Source of the DNA: Sulfitobacter sp. LCG007
GTDB taxonomy: Bacteria > Pseudomonadota > Alphaproteobacteria > Rhodobacterales > Rhodobacteraceae
DNA length: 64,000 bases
NCBI RefSeq assembly: GCF_040801785.1
Contig: NZ_CP161805.1
Span: forward strand, 2,294,001 to 2,358,000
Direction: 5' to 3'
Both the position numbers and the translations under genes were made by a program. The notes beneath the pieces are model-generated. The model worked only from the letters and a program-made list of their open reading frames with translations. It did not search any database and was not told where the DNA came from. Positions 8,661-17,736 of this stretch are shown here, piece by piece. The first letter of the stretch is position 1. Each line of letters opens with the position of its first letter.

Positions 8661-8861
8661 ATGTGCGCCGCGCCGCCTCGACCGCCCTGCCACGGCGCGT
8701 GCGCTTGCGGTTCGATGCGGATACTGGCGCCCTCACCGGCGCTGCTGGCTCTCGCTTGCAACTGCCGCGACTGTCAGAAGCTGTGCGCCGGCCCATATGT
8801 GCCGACCACGATGTTCCCGGCCGACGGTTTCGCCCGCTTTCCGAAGCGGTGCAGCTGCTGA
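8661..8861 (+). pseudogene. GFA/CENP-V family domain remnant
   Basis: A 66-codon frame reads CHGACACGSMRI, then ALACNCRDCQKLCAGPYVPTTMFPADGFARF, and stops. This resembles the first half of GFA (glutathione-dependent formaldehyde-activating) family proteins, which have a GxCxCGxVR start, a CHCxxCQ zinc site and a YVxxxxFPAxxF segment. Full-length members are about 120-150 residues, and the second zinc-binding half is absent downstream in all frames I inspected. It is most likely a truncated gene. It occupies much of the otherwise empty gap between the SYLF lipoprotein and the penicillin acylase gene; I see nothing further in 8862-9020. Confidence 0.55.
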
Positions 8862-9036
8862 GGGAGGCATATCGCGTGCAGTGATCGCACGCAGTGATCG
8901 TGCCTTCAGGCGGCCCGGGACCGACTAGGCGGGCAGCGGGCGGGGCGCGGCTGGCTAGACGGTTGCAATGACCGATCACCGCGCCTAACAGTCGGGTTCC
9001 GAGAAGGCCGGGCGGCCGCTTGATGAGGAGTCGTTC

Positions 9037-11505
9037 TTGGGTCTGGTGTTCAAATGGCTGCTGCGGATCGCGGGCGTCATGGTCATGCTCACCGTCGCCG
9101 GCGTCTGCGTGGTCTATTACCTGGCCTCACGCTCGCTGCCCGATTACGACGCCACGATCGTCTCTCCGGGTCTGTCGGCCCCGGTCGAGATCGTCCGGGA
9201 CAACGCCAACGTCCCGCATATTTTCGGAGAGAACGACCTCGACGTTTTCCGGGCGCTCGGTTTCGCCCATGCGCAGGACCGGCTCTGGCAGATGACGATC
9301 ATGCGCCGGACGGCCCAGGGCAGGCTGTCCGAGGTTTTCGGGCGGCGCACCGCCGAAATCGACATGCTGATGCGCCGGCTCGACCTCTACAATCTCTCGG
9401 TCGCCTCGCTCGAGGCGCAGGACGAGCGGACCCGCGCCGTGCTCGAGGCATACGCGACCGGCGTCAACACGCGCCTCGAGCAGATCAACACCGAGGCGCT
9501 GGGGCGCGGGGCGCCCGAGATGTTCCTGTTCGATGCGCCGATCGCGCCCTGGAGGCCCGCGGATTCGCTTGCGATCATCAAGCTGATGGGCCTGCAACTC
9601 TCGGGTCATCTCGACGCCGAAGTGCTGCGCGCCCGTGTCTCGCTCGCCCTGCCCGATCCTGACCGGCTGGTGGACATTCTCCCCGACGCGCCGGGAAATG
9701 GCGTGGCGGCCTTGCCGAAATACGCCGATCTGATCCCGACTGTCCAGCGCTACGCCGAGACCGAAGTACGTCCCGATGATCCCTTGTCCCCCTTCAAGTC
9801 GATGGAATTCGCCGGCGCCTCGAACGCCTGGGCCGCCGCACCCTCGCGCTCGGCGGCGGGCGGGACACTTCTTGCCAACGACCCGCATCTGGGATTCACC
9901 GCCCCCGCGATCTGGTATCTCGCCCGGCTCGAGCTGCAATCGGGAGGCGTGATCGGCGGAACCATCCCCGGCATGCCCGTGGTCCTGACCGGCCGCAGCG
10001 CCGCATTGGGCTGGGGACTGACCTCGTCCTACGCCGATGACCAGGATCTGCGGATCGAAGAGCTCAATCCCGACAACCCGGAGGAATACCGGACGCCCGA
10101 AGGCTACAAGCCGTTCAGGACGCGCGGCTCGATCGTCTACATCAAGGACGAGGCACCGGTGACCGTCACGCTGCGCTGGACCGAGAACGGACCGGTGATG
10201 CCCGCCTCGCACTACGAGATAGGCACGATCACGCCTCCGGGCCATGTGGCCGCATTGTCCTGGACCGTGCTCAGCCCGCGCGACACTTCGATGCAGGCCG
10301 CGCTGGAGCTGATGGAAGCCAAGACCGTGCGCGAGGGCATCGCAGCGGGCGAGAAATTCATCGCGCCCTCGCAGAACCTGATGCTTGTGGACCGCGAGAC
10401 CATCGCGATGAAGACCATCGGGGTCATCCCGCGCCGCGACCCGCGCAACCAGAGCCAGGGCCGCCTGCCCTCGCCCGGCTGGATCGAGGCCAATCGCTGG
10501 CAGGGCCGCATGCCCTACGACACCAACCCCGAATTCGTCGCGCCTGCGGGCGGCATTCTCGGCAATACCAACAACAAGATGATCGACCGGCCCTTCCCAG
10601 ACAACGTCTCGTTTCTCTGGGGAGACACGCAGCGCATACAGCGCTGGCAGCGGCTGATGCAGTCGCGCGAGGTCCACACCCGCGACAGCTTCATCGAGGC
10701 GCAGCTCGACACCGTGAGCTTCGCGGCACGCTCGCTGCTGCCGCTGATCGGCAAGGAGCTGTGGTTCACCGGCGAGGCCGCGCCCGAAGGAACCCCCGAA
10801 CGCCAGCGCCAGCGGGCGCTGACGCTGCTTGCCGGCTGGTCGGGAGAGATGAACGAGCATCTGCCCGAACCGCTGATCTACATGGCCTGGCTGCGCAGCC
10901 TCCAGGCCCGGATGATCCAGGACGAGCTCGGCCCGCTCGCCGCGGAGTTCACCCATATCGAGCCGCTGTTCATCGAACGCGCGTTCCGGAACGTGGACGG
11001 CGCCGCGGTCTGGTGCGACGTGATGCAATCCGCGCCTGTCGAGACCTGCCCCGAACTCGCGCGGCTCGCGCTCGACGATGCGCTGGTCTGGATCGACGAG
11101 ACCTGGGGCGACAATCTGGAGGGGCTGCGCTGGGGCGACGCGCATCAGGCGGTCCATGATCACCCGGTGCTCGGCTCGGTGCCCGTGCTGCGCTATTTCG
11201 TGGACATCCAGCAATCGACCAGCGGCGGCGATTTCACTCTTCAGCGCGGCCGGACGAAGGGGACCTTGCCCAACCCGTTCTACAACGTGCATGGCGCGGG
11301 CTATCGCGGCGTCTACGACTTCGCCGACCCGGACAGCTCGGTATTCGTCATCTCCACTGGGCAATCTGGGCATTTCCTGTCGCGCCACTACGACGACCTG
11401 GCCCAGCTCTGGCGGCGGGGCGAATACATTCCCATGTCGCTGGACGCGGGGCTGGCGCGGGCGGCCTCCGTCGGCGTGACGTTGCTGCGCCCGCCCGGGG
11501 ACTGA
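9037..11505 (+). CDS. Penicillin acylase family (Ntn-hydrolase) protein
   Basis: An 822-residue protein with an N-terminal hydrophobic anchor or signal (residues 3-26) and so an extracytoplasmic location. The family catalytic junction is present as [16 protein letters not shown], where the Ser after Gly-Ala becomes the N-terminal nucleophile once the precursor is cut, and [10 protein letters not shown] follows as usual. Family enzymes hydrolyse amide bonds in beta-lactams, N-acyl-homoserine lactones or related acylated compounds; the substrate cannot be deduced. The start is TTG 9037 with GAGGAG just upstream. Its stop lies four bases before the pseudouridine synthase gene, so the two are probably cotranscribed. 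Confidence 0.92.
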   Translation: MGLVFKWLLRIAGVMVMLTVAGVCVVYYLASRSLPDYDATIVSPGLSAPVEIVRDNANVPHIFGENDLDVFRALGFAHAQDRLWQMTIMRRTAQGRLSEVFGRRTAEIDMLMRRLDLYNLSVASLEAQDERTRAVLEAYATGVNTRLEQINTEALGRGAPEMFLFDAPIAPWRPADSLAIIKLMGLQLSGHLDAEVLRARVSLALPDPDRLVDILPDAPGNGVAALPKYADLIPTVQRYAETEVRPDDPLSPFKSMEFAGASNAWAAAPSRSAAGGTLLANDPHLGFTAPAIWYLARLELQSGGVIGGTIPGMPVVLTGRSAALGWGLTSSYADDQDLRIEELNPDNPEEYRTPEGYKPFRTRGSIVYIKDEAPVTVTLRWTENGPVMPASHYEIGTITPPGHVAALSWTVLSPRDTSMQAALELMEAKTVREGIAAGEKFIAPSQNLMLVDRETIAMKTIGVIPRRDPRNQSQGRLPSPGWIEANRWQGRMPYDTNPEFVAPAGGILGNTNNKMIDRPFPDNVSFLWGDTQRIQRWQRLMQSREVHTRDSFIEAQLDTVSFAARSLLPLIGKELWFTGEAAPEGTPERQRQRALTLLAGWSGEMNEHLPEPLIYMAWLRSLQARMIQDELGPLAAEFTHIEPLFIERAFRNVDGAAVWCDVMQSAPVETCPELARLALDDALVWIDETWGDNLEGLRWGDAHQAVHDHPVLGSVPVLRYFVDIQQSTSGGDFTLQRGRTKGTLPNPFYNVHGAGYRGVYDFADPDSSVFVISTGQSGHFLSRHYDDLAQLWRRGEYIPMSLDAGLARAASVGVTLLRPPGD

Positions 11506-11509
11506 CGGC

Positions 11510-12073
11510 ATGAGCCGGGTGATCCTCTTCAACAAGCCCTTCGGCGTGCTGTCGCAATTCACCGACCGTGGAACGGAGGGGTCTCCCCGGCCCACGCTCT
11601 CCGGCTTCATCGACGAAAAGGGCTTCTACGCCGCAGGGCGTCTGGACCGCGACAGCGAGGGACTGTTGCTGCTGACCGACGACGGAGCGCTTCAGGCCCG
11701 GATTGCAGATCCCAGGCACAAGCTGGCCAAGACCTATGTGGTTCAGGTCGAAGGCACACCCGATGCGGCAGCGCTCGATGCGCTGCGCAGGGGGGTGGTG
11801 CTCAGGGACGGTCCCACGAAGCCCGCGGACGTTTCTCAGATCGCGCAACCCGAGTGGCTATGGCCCCGCGATCCCCCGGTCCGCTTCCGCAAGACCGTCC
11901 CGGAGGCCTGGCTCAGCATCACCCTGCGCGAAGGCCGCAACCGGCAGGTGCGCCGGATGACCGCCCATGTGGGCCTTCCCTGCCTGCGCCTGATCCGCGT
12001 GCAGATCGGTGACTGGAAGCTCAACGCGCTGACGCCCGGAAGCTGGCGCTACGCATCCGCCTCGGGGCCCTGA
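11510..12073 (+). CDS. rluE: 23S rRNA pseudouridine synthase, RluE-type
   Basis: A 187-residue RsuA-family pseudouridine synthase without an S4 domain, as in RluE. The catalytic loop is present in [19 protein letters not shown] (Asp of GRLDxDSEG), and [23 protein letters not shown] and [12 protein letters not shown] are the standard motifs II and III. The enzyme isomerises a uridine in 23S rRNA helix 89/90. It follows the penicillin acylase gene at a four-base gap and converges on the DUF2177 gene with four bases between stops. Confidence 0.92.
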   Translation: MSRVILFNKPFGVLSQFTDRGTEGSPRPTLSGFIDEKGFYAAGRLDRDSEGLLLLTDDGALQARIADPRHKLAKTYVVQVEGTPDAAALDALRRGVVLRDGPTKPADVSQIAQPEWLWPRDPPVRFRKTVPEAWLSITLREGRNRQVRRMTAHVGLPCLRLIRVQIGDWKLNALTPGSWRYASASGP

Positions 12074-12077
12074 ACCG

Positions 12078-12479
12078 TCACGTGAAGGTCCGCGTCAGCC
12101 AGACACCAAGCGCGGCGGAGGTGCCCGTCAGCAGCGTCCCCCAGACCAGGTCGGTCATCACCATGCGCCAGCTCCAGCCCTGCAGGGTGGCGAGGTTGGT
12201 GAACTCGTAGGTGCCATAGCCCATCGCACCGATCAGCGCTCCGTAGACGAACACCCGACCGATGGACCATTCCTGCTGCATCGCAGGCCAGGACACGAAG
12301 AACAGCAGGATCACGACGTAGAAGGCGTAAAACACCAGCGCGGGCCCGTAGCGGGGGCTTTCGAGCAGCAGATTGCCGATGTCGCGTTCGAACACGGGCT
12401 TCACGATGTAGCTGAGCCCCAGGAAATCGAGCCCCAGGAAGATGGCGAATGTCAGCACGTAGAGCAACGCGAGTGTCAT
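12078..12479 (-). CDS. DUF2177 family membrane protein
   Basis: A 133-residue membrane protein starting MTLALLYVLTFAIFLGLDFLG, with four hydrophobic segments and the internal DUF2177-type run GALIGAMGYGTYEFTNLATLQGW. The start at 12479 is preferred because upstream codons show no hydrophobic or family signal. Function unknown; family members are small inner-membrane proteins often near light- or stress-related genes. It is 62 bases downstream of hflX on the same strand. Confidence 0.85.
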   Translation of the reverse strand: MTLALLYVLTFAIFLGLDFLGLSYIVKPVFERDIGNLLLESPRYGPALVFYAFYVVILLFFVSWPAMQQEWSIGRVFVYGALIGAMGYGTYEFTNLATLQGWSWRMVMTDLVWGTLLTGTSAALGVWLTRTFT

Positions 12480-12541
12480 GATTGGACTCCGGAATTCCTG
12501 CAAGGGCCTCAAATGTGATACGCCCCGCCGGCTTCGCCGGA

Positions 12542-13840
12542 TCAAAGACGGGAGAACTGTTCGGACTGGGCCGTCGTCCAGCGCACGCGGATGTCGAAAC
12601 CGGTCTCGGTCTGGCGCTCCGCCTCGACCAGGTCGTGATCGAACAGCCAGGCCCGCTTGCGCCCTTCGGCGAAATCGAGACTGAGATCCTCGCGCCGCGT
12701 GGTGAGCTGGAGCCGCTCGGCGACCGCCGCGAGCAGTCCGTCGATCCCCTCCCCCGTGAGCGCCGAAATGGCGAAGACGTCGGGATCGCGCTCGGCGCGC
12801 GCCAGCATCGCCTGGGACGCCTCCGGCGACAGCAGGTCGACCTTGTTCCAGACCTCGAAGACCGGCTGATCCTCGTCGACACCGAGCGCCGCCATGATCT
12901 CGCGCACGTCGGCGGCCTGTTCCTCGGTTTCAGGATGGGAAACGTCGCGCACATGGCAGACGATATCGGCCGCCAGCACCTCTTCCAGTGTCGCCCGGAA
13001 CGCCGCCACCAGTTCGGTCGGCAGATCCGAGATGAACCCGACCGTGTCCGACAGGATCACTTCGGGTCCGTCCGGCAGCTCGAGCCGGCGCATGGTCGGA
13101 TCGAGCGTGGCAAAGAGCATGTCCTTGGCCATCACGTCCGCCCCGGTCAACCGGTTGAAGAGCGTCGACTTGCCGGCGTTGGTGTAGCCGACCAGCGCAA
13201 CGATCGGATAGGGCACCTTCGCGCGCGCGGCACGGTGCAGGCTGCGCGTCTTCACGACCTTGTCGAGCTGACGCTTCAGCCGGACAAGCTGTTCGTCGAT
13301 GGCACGCCGGTCGGCCTCGATCTGGGTCTCGCCGGGACCGCCGACAAAGCCGAGCCCGCCGCGCTGACGCTCGAGGTGGGTCCATGCCCGCACCAGCCTT
13401 GTGCGCTGATAGGAAAGCGCCGCCATCTCGACCTGCAGCACGCCTTCGCGGGTGGCCGCGCGGTCCGAGAAGATCTCGAGGATCAGGCCGGTCCGGTCGA
13501 GCAGCTTGACCCCCCATTCCTTCTCGAGATTGCGCTGCTGGACCGGGCTGACCGGTCCGTCGACCAGCACAAGCTCGACCTCGGCGTCATGAAATCGCTG
13601 CTTCAGCTCCTCGATCTTGCCGGAGCCGAAAAGCATCCCGGCCCGAACCGTCTTGAGCGGCACGATCTCCGATCCCACCACCTCGATATCGGGCAGAGCG
13701 AGCGCAAGCGCCACGGCCTCCTCCAGCGCGTGACCGGGATGACGCGACGCGGCCGAGGCCTTCAGATCCGGATGAAGCACCCAGGCGCGAGTCGTCCGCG
13801 GTCCGTCCGTCTCGTCTATCTGGAATGGCTGACGGCTCAA
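12542..13840 (-). CDS. hflX: GTPase HflX
   Basis: A 432-residue ribosome-associated GTPase. The glycine-rich N-terminal HflX region is followed by a helical linker ([38 protein letters not shown]) and the G domain with G1 [11 protein letters not shown] near residue 218, G3 DTVGFI and G4 NKVDLL. HflX splits stalled ribosomes under stress. The start is TTG 13840, whose TTGA overlaps the hfq stop, so translation is probably coupled to hfq. This hfq-hflX order is the same as in E. coli. The hflKC genes do not follow here. Confidence 0.95.
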   Translation of the reverse strand: MSRQPFQIDETDGPRTTRAWVLHPDLKASAASRHPGHALEEAVALALALPDIEVVGSEIVPLKTVRAGMLFGSGKIEELKQRFHDAEVELVLVDGPVSPVQQRNLEKEWGVKLLDRTGLILEIFSDRAATREGVLQVEMAALSYQRTRLVRAWTHLERQRGGLGFVGGPGETQIEADRRAIDEQLVRLKRQLDKVVKTRSLHRAARAKVPYPIVALVGYTNAGKSTLFNRLTGADVMAKDMLFATLDPTMRRLELPDGPEVILSDTVGFISDLPTELVAAFRATLEEVLAADIVCHVRDVSHPETEEQAADVREIMAALGVDEDQPVFEVWNKVDLLSPEASQAMLARAERDPDVFAISALTGEGIDGLLAAVAERLQLTTRREDLSLDFAEGRKRAWLFDHDLVEAERQTETGFDIRVRWTTAQSEQFSRL

Positions 13841-14076
13841 GTAGTCTCTTCACCCTCGTAAAGACTGATCGGCTGGCTCGGCATGATCGTCGAGATCGCG
13901 TGCTTGTACACCAGCTGGGACTGACCGTCGCGGCGCAGCAGGACGCAAAAGTTGTCGAACCAGGTGATCACGCCTTGAAGCTTGACACCATTGATAAGGA
14001 AAATAGTGACCGGGACCTTTGTCTTGCGGACGTGATTCAGAAACGCATCCTGAAGGTTCTGTCTATCAGACGCCAT
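13837..14076 (-). CDS. hfq: RNA chaperone Hfq
   Basis: A 79-residue Sm-like protein that forms hexamers and pairs small RNAs with mRNAs. The Sm1 region [29 protein letters not shown] and the Sm2 signature [12 protein letters not shown] are intact, including the YKHAIST segment that lines the proximal RNA-binding face. The C-terminal tail is very short, as in other alphaproteobacteria. It heads the hfq-hflX unit and lies downstream of trkH on the same strand. The leader carries a purine-rich AAAGAAAAAAAGG stretch about ten bases before the ATG. Confidence 0.97.
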   Translation of the reverse strand: MASDRQNLQDAFLNHVRKTKVPVTIFLINGVKLQGVITWFDNFCVLLRRDGQSQLVYKHAISTIMPSQPISLYEGEETT

Positions 14077-14207
14077 TGTTCTTGTTGCCTTTTTTTCTTT
14101 AGGTACCCGCGGACCGGCCCCTTCCCTCGCAGCCGATTATGTCGACGGCCTTTCCGAGATTCCAGCCCCAAAAAAACGTCCGGACCGGATCTATGGCGGG
14201 GTTGCCA

Positions 14208-15764
14208 CTAATTGCGCCACAGATCCGGTGTCAGCAGCGCGATCACGGCGAGGGTCTCGAGCCGGCCCAGAACCATCGCCGCGCAGAATACGCCCTTTGC
14301 CGCAGCGGAAAGCTCGATGAGGCGGATGGGCGCGTCCGCCGCCATGTCGAGCAGCGGTCCGGTTGTGGACAGTCCTGCGATGCTCAGCACCAGCGCATTC
14401 TCGAAGGAAACGCCGAGGATCGCCAGCATGACCGTCAGCCCGGTCAGCGTCAGGGCGAAGAGCATGAAGAAGATCCAGGCGATGAAGGCGCCGTCGCGCT
14501 GAACCCGCAGTTCCACCGGCCCTGCACCGCTTACCGAATGGGGATGCACAAGCCGCTCGAGTTCCCGCTTGCCGTTGAGATAGAGGGCGAAGACGCGCAA
14601 CAGCTTCACCCCGCCGGCGGTGGTGGCGACCCCGCCCCCGATCACCGACAGGCCAAGCAGGATCATGCCCGGCGTCGCGAGGCCCGACCAGCTGCGGGCC
14701 TGCGACCAGTCGTCGGCCGCGAAGCCTGTGGTGGTCAGGAAGGACATGACGGTGAAGAGCGAGCCCCAGAAGGCGCGCAGGGCCTGCCCAAAATTCTCTT
14801 CCGTCGCGACCTCGATGGCACCGATGAAATGGCGCAGGAAAAGCACGGTCGGCACACCGAAGACGATGACAAGACCGATCCGGAATTCGGGATCCGCCCT
14901 TAGACCGCCCTGCGTGTCGGTGACGGTATCGCGGGTGAAGGTCAGGCGCGACAGGGCGAAGAGCATGAACAGGAACATCACCATCTCGCCCGCCACGCCC
15001 GAGGTGGCTCCCGCCATACCTCCCACAGGCGAGATGCCCGAGGTCGCCATCACCGACATGGCGTGGCTCAATGCAACCAGCGAGGTATCGCCGCAGATGT
15101 AGAGCAGCGTCCAGAGCAGGATGGTCAGGCCGAAATAGATCGGGAACAGCACCGACAGGACCCGCAACAGCCGCGAGCGGGGATCGGCGCGCTCGACAAG
15201 GCTGTAAAGCGTGTCGCGGCGTCCGGGTTCTGCCCGCGCTGTGACCTCGAAGCCGCCCAGATGCAGCGGCGCAAGGATGGCCGACGCCGCCACCCACATC
15301 AGCAGTCCCCCCATCCAGCCGACCTGCGCGCGCCACAGGTGCAACGTCTTCGGCAGACGCTCGGGCGCGTCGAACATCGTCGCGCCGGTGGTGGTGATGG
15401 CCGAGACCATCTCGACATAGGCATTGTAGAAACTGGTGTCCTGCGCACCCTCTCGAAAAGGCACCGCCAGTACCACCGGCAACAGCACGAAGGCCGAGCT
15501 GAGCGAAACAAGCGGCCCCAGCGCGCCGTGGCGGGGTTTGCGCCCGGCATGCGCGATGCCGATGAGAACGAAGACGACGATCCCGAGCAGGCCGGTGTAG
15601 AGAAAACCGCGCGCGGCATCGAGCTCGCGCGCGATCGCTCCGTATCCTGCCGGCACCAGCATCGAGAAGGAGACCGCACCGAAGAGAAGCAGGAACAGCG
15701 GCAGGTCCATCAGGGCCGCAGCGGGACCGCGGCGACGCCGGGGGATGTTTTCGCTGTGCCGCAC
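14208..15764 (-). CDS. trkH: Potassium uptake protein TrkH
   Basis: A 518-residue polytopic membrane protein, the ion-conducting subunit of Trk. The pore-loop filter segments of the family are visible, for example EMVSAITTTGATMF in the first repeat, AMSVMATSGISPVGGM, SFLTTTGFAADDW and IAGLSTTGPLLDM, giving four TTG/TSG-type selectivity loops. It works with the NAD/ATP-binding regulator TrkA, whose gene lies three bases upstream on the same strand. The reading frame is intact. Downstream, a run of T residues follows a short GC dyad (about 14168-14188), possibly a weak terminator before hfq. Confidence 0.95.
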   Translation of the reverse strand: MRHSENIPRRRRGPAAALMDLPLFLLLFGAVSFSMLVPAGYGAIARELDAARGFLYTGLLGIVVFVLIGIAHAGRKPRHGALGPLVSLSSAFVLLPVVLAVPFREGAQDTSFYNAYVEMVSAITTTGATMFDAPERLPKTLHLWRAQVGWMGGLLMWVAASAILAPLHLGGFEVTARAEPGRRDTLYSLVERADPRSRLLRVLSVLFPIYFGLTILLWTLLYICGDTSLVALSHAMSVMATSGISPVGGMAGATSGVAGEMVMFLFMLFALSRLTFTRDTVTDTQGGLRADPEFRIGLVIVFGVPTVLFLRHFIGAIEVATEENFGQALRAFWGSLFTVMSFLTTTGFAADDWSQARSWSGLATPGMILLGLSVIGGGVATTAGGVKLLRVFALYLNGKRELERLVHPHSVSGAGPVELRVQRDGAFIAWIFFMLFALTLTGLTVMLAILGVSFENALVLSIAGLSTTGPLLDMAADAPIRLIELSAAAKGVFCAAMVLGRLETLAVIALLTPDLWRN

Positions 15765-15767
15765 GGC

Positions 15768-17144
15768 TCAGAAAAAGTCGATGGAGACCTGCATCAGGCG
15801 CTCCACCTCGGGGACATCCTCGGCCAGCGCGAACAGCGCGATCACGTCGCCCTCGTCGATGCGCGTCTGGCCTGTCGGCCTTATGACCTTGTCGCCGCTG
15901 CGCACGGCCCCGACCAGAACGCCCTCGGGAAAGTCGATCTCGGAAATGCGCTTGCCGGCCATGGGAGAGGTCGACAGCACCTCGGCCTCGATCACTTCCG
16001 CCTCGGCATCCCCGATCGAATAGACCGCGCGCACCCGCCCGTGGCGGATGTGGCGCAGGATCGAGCTGACGGTGGTGGCGCGGGGGTTCACATAGGCGTC
16101 GATGCCAAGCGGCCCCATCAGCGGCACCAGCGTTGGATCATTGATCAGCGCCACCACATAGGGACAGCCCTCGGCCTTGGCGCGCACGCAGGCTAGCATG
16201 TTTACCTTGTCGTCGTCGGTCACCGACAACATCGCATCCGCGCGCGACACGCCCGCTTCGGCGAGCAGCGCGGCGTCCAGTCCGTCGCCATGCAGCACGA
16301 TGGTCCGCTCCAGCGATTCCGCCGCGCGCTCGGCACATTCGCGGCTGAGCTCGATGACCTTGGCACGCACCCGCTGGGTCCGCCCCTCAAGCGCATGCGC
16401 TACCGCCAGCCCGACATTGCCGCCGCCGACCAGAACGACCCGCTCCTGCTTGGAAATCTTCTTGCCGAAGATCTCGAGCGTGCGGTTGATGTCCTCAACG
16501 TGGCTGAAGACATAGGTGTCGTCGCCCACGAAAAGCTGGTCCTCCGCCTCGGGCGCGAAAAGGGTGCCCTCCCGGCGAATGCCCACGACGGTGGCGCGCA
16601 GGGTCGAGAACAGATCGGTGAGCTGGCGCAGGGGCGTGTTCACGATCGGACAGTCCTCGGCGATCGAGATGCCCAGCAGATGTGCCTGCCCGTCCATGAA
16701 GATCTCGGTATCGAAGGCCGCCGGCGCTGCCAGACGCTGAAGCGCCGCCGCCGCCACCTCGCGCTCGGGGCTGATGACCACGTCGATGGGCAGGTGATCG
16801 CGGCGGTAGAGATCCGAGTAGATCGCGTCGAGATAGGACTGGCTGCGCAGGCGCGCGATCTTGCGGTTGATGCCGAAGACCGAATGGGCGACCTGGCATG
16901 TCACCATGTTCACCTCGTCTGAATGGGTGGCCGCGATGATCATGTCGGCATCGCGGGCGCCGGCCCGTTCGAGCACATCCGGGTAGCTCGCGAAACCCGC
17001 GATTCCCTGCACGTCCAGCGAATCCGTCGCGCGGCGCACGAGGTCGGGGTTGCTGTCGACCACAGTGACGTCGTTGCGTTCGCCGGAGAGGTGACGGGCG
17101 ATCTGCCAGCCCACCTGACCCGCACCGCAGATGATGACTTTCAT
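15768..17144 (-). CDS. trkA: Trk potassium transporter regulatory subunit TrkA
   Basis: A 458-residue cytoplasmic protein with two RCK halves. It begins MKVIICGAGQVGWQIARHLSG, a Rossmann GxGxxG motif, with a second one, VVLVGGGNVGLAVAHAL, near residue 235, each followed by a TrkA-C domain. It binds NAD(H) and nucleotides and gates TrkH. Translation of trkH begins three bases after its stop. In related genomes trkA usually follows ntrX directly; here a lipoprotein gene on the opposite strand separates them. Confidence 0.96.
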   Translation of the reverse strand: MKVIICGAGQVGWQIARHLSGERNDVTVVDSNPDLVRRATDSLDVQGIAGFASYPDVLERAGARDADMIIAATHSDEVNMVTCQVAHSVFGINRKIARLRSQSYLDAIYSDLYRRDHLPIDVVISPEREVAAAALQRLAAPAAFDTEIFMDGQAHLLGISIAEDCPIVNTPLRQLTDLFSTLRATVVGIRREGTLFAPEAEDQLFVGDDTYVFSHVEDINRTLEIFGKKISKQERVVLVGGGNVGLAVAHALEGRTQRVRAKVIELSRECAERAAESLERTIVLHGDGLDAALLAEAGVSRADAMLSVTDDDKVNMLACVRAKAEGCPYVVALINDPTLVPLMGPLGIDAYVNPRATTVSSILRHIRHGRVRAVYSIGDAEAEVIEAEVLSTSPMAGKRISEIDFPEGVLVGAVRSGDKVIRPTGQTRIDEGDVIALFALAEDVPEVERLMQVSIDFF

Positions 17145-17246
17145 CGCGAAGCCCTTCAGTCGTCTTTCGCAGGCCTCTGCATGGCAGATGGCCCGAAGGC
17201 GGTCAATTCAATTGTCCTGCGCCCATTTTCTCCTAAGATCAGGCAG

Positions 17247-17726
17247 ATGAGATACCGGTTTGCCCCTTTCTTGCCCATCGTCGCGCTGCTGCTCTCGGCC
17301 TGCGCACCGCTGAGCACCTATTACAGGGAAGGGGTCGAGGTCTCGCGGCTGAACGCGGATCAGACCACCTGCGAAATCGACGCGCTGCAAAGCGTTCCGC
17401 CGTCGAACCAGATCCGCCGCGAGCCGCCCTACTACATACCGGCGGAGCGGCGCTGCAACGGGCGGGGGCATTGCCGGGCCTACGGCGGCTACTGGATCCC
17501 GGGCGAAATCTACACGGTCGACGTCAACCGCGGCCTTCGCGACAGGGCTGCCCGCATGTGCATGGCCGAGAAGGGATACACGCGCATCACGCTGCCCGAT
17601 TGTGCGCCCGCGGTCGCAAGCTCGGTACAATCGGCCGTGACGACGAAACTTCCGCCGCTGCACCCGCAGAGCTGCGCGATACGCCGCGGCAAGGGGCGGT
17701 GGCAGATCGTCTCACCCGGCCTCTGA
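17247..17726 (+). CDS. Putative lipoprotein between trkA and ntrX
   Basis: A 159-residue protein starting MRYRFAPFLPIVALLLSACAPL, a signal peptide with lipobox LSAC, so a probable outer-membrane lipoprotein. The mature part has six further cysteines (in TTCEID, RRCNGRGHCRAYGGYW, RMCMAEKG, LPDCAP and PQSCAI), which suggests disulfides. No family is recognised. It is on the opposite strand to its neighbours and converges on ntrX with only ten bases between stops. An in-frame extension upstream to 16923 overlaps trkA and lacks coding character, so ATG 17247 is taken. Confidence 0.75.
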   Translation: MRYRFAPFLPIVALLLSACAPLSTYYREGVEVSRLNADQTTCEIDALQSVPPSNQIRREPPYYIPAERRCNGRGHCRAYGGYWIPGEIYTVDVNRGLRDRAARMCMAEKGYTRITLPDCAPAVASSVQSAVTTKLPPLHPQSCAIRRGKGRWQIVSPGL

Positions 17727-17736
17727 GCGCGCGCGG

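Noticed and set aside
9127-11610. An 827-codon minus-strand open frame antisense to the penicillin acylase gene
   Set aside because: Shadow frame of the acylase gene; composition is skewed and no family is recognised.
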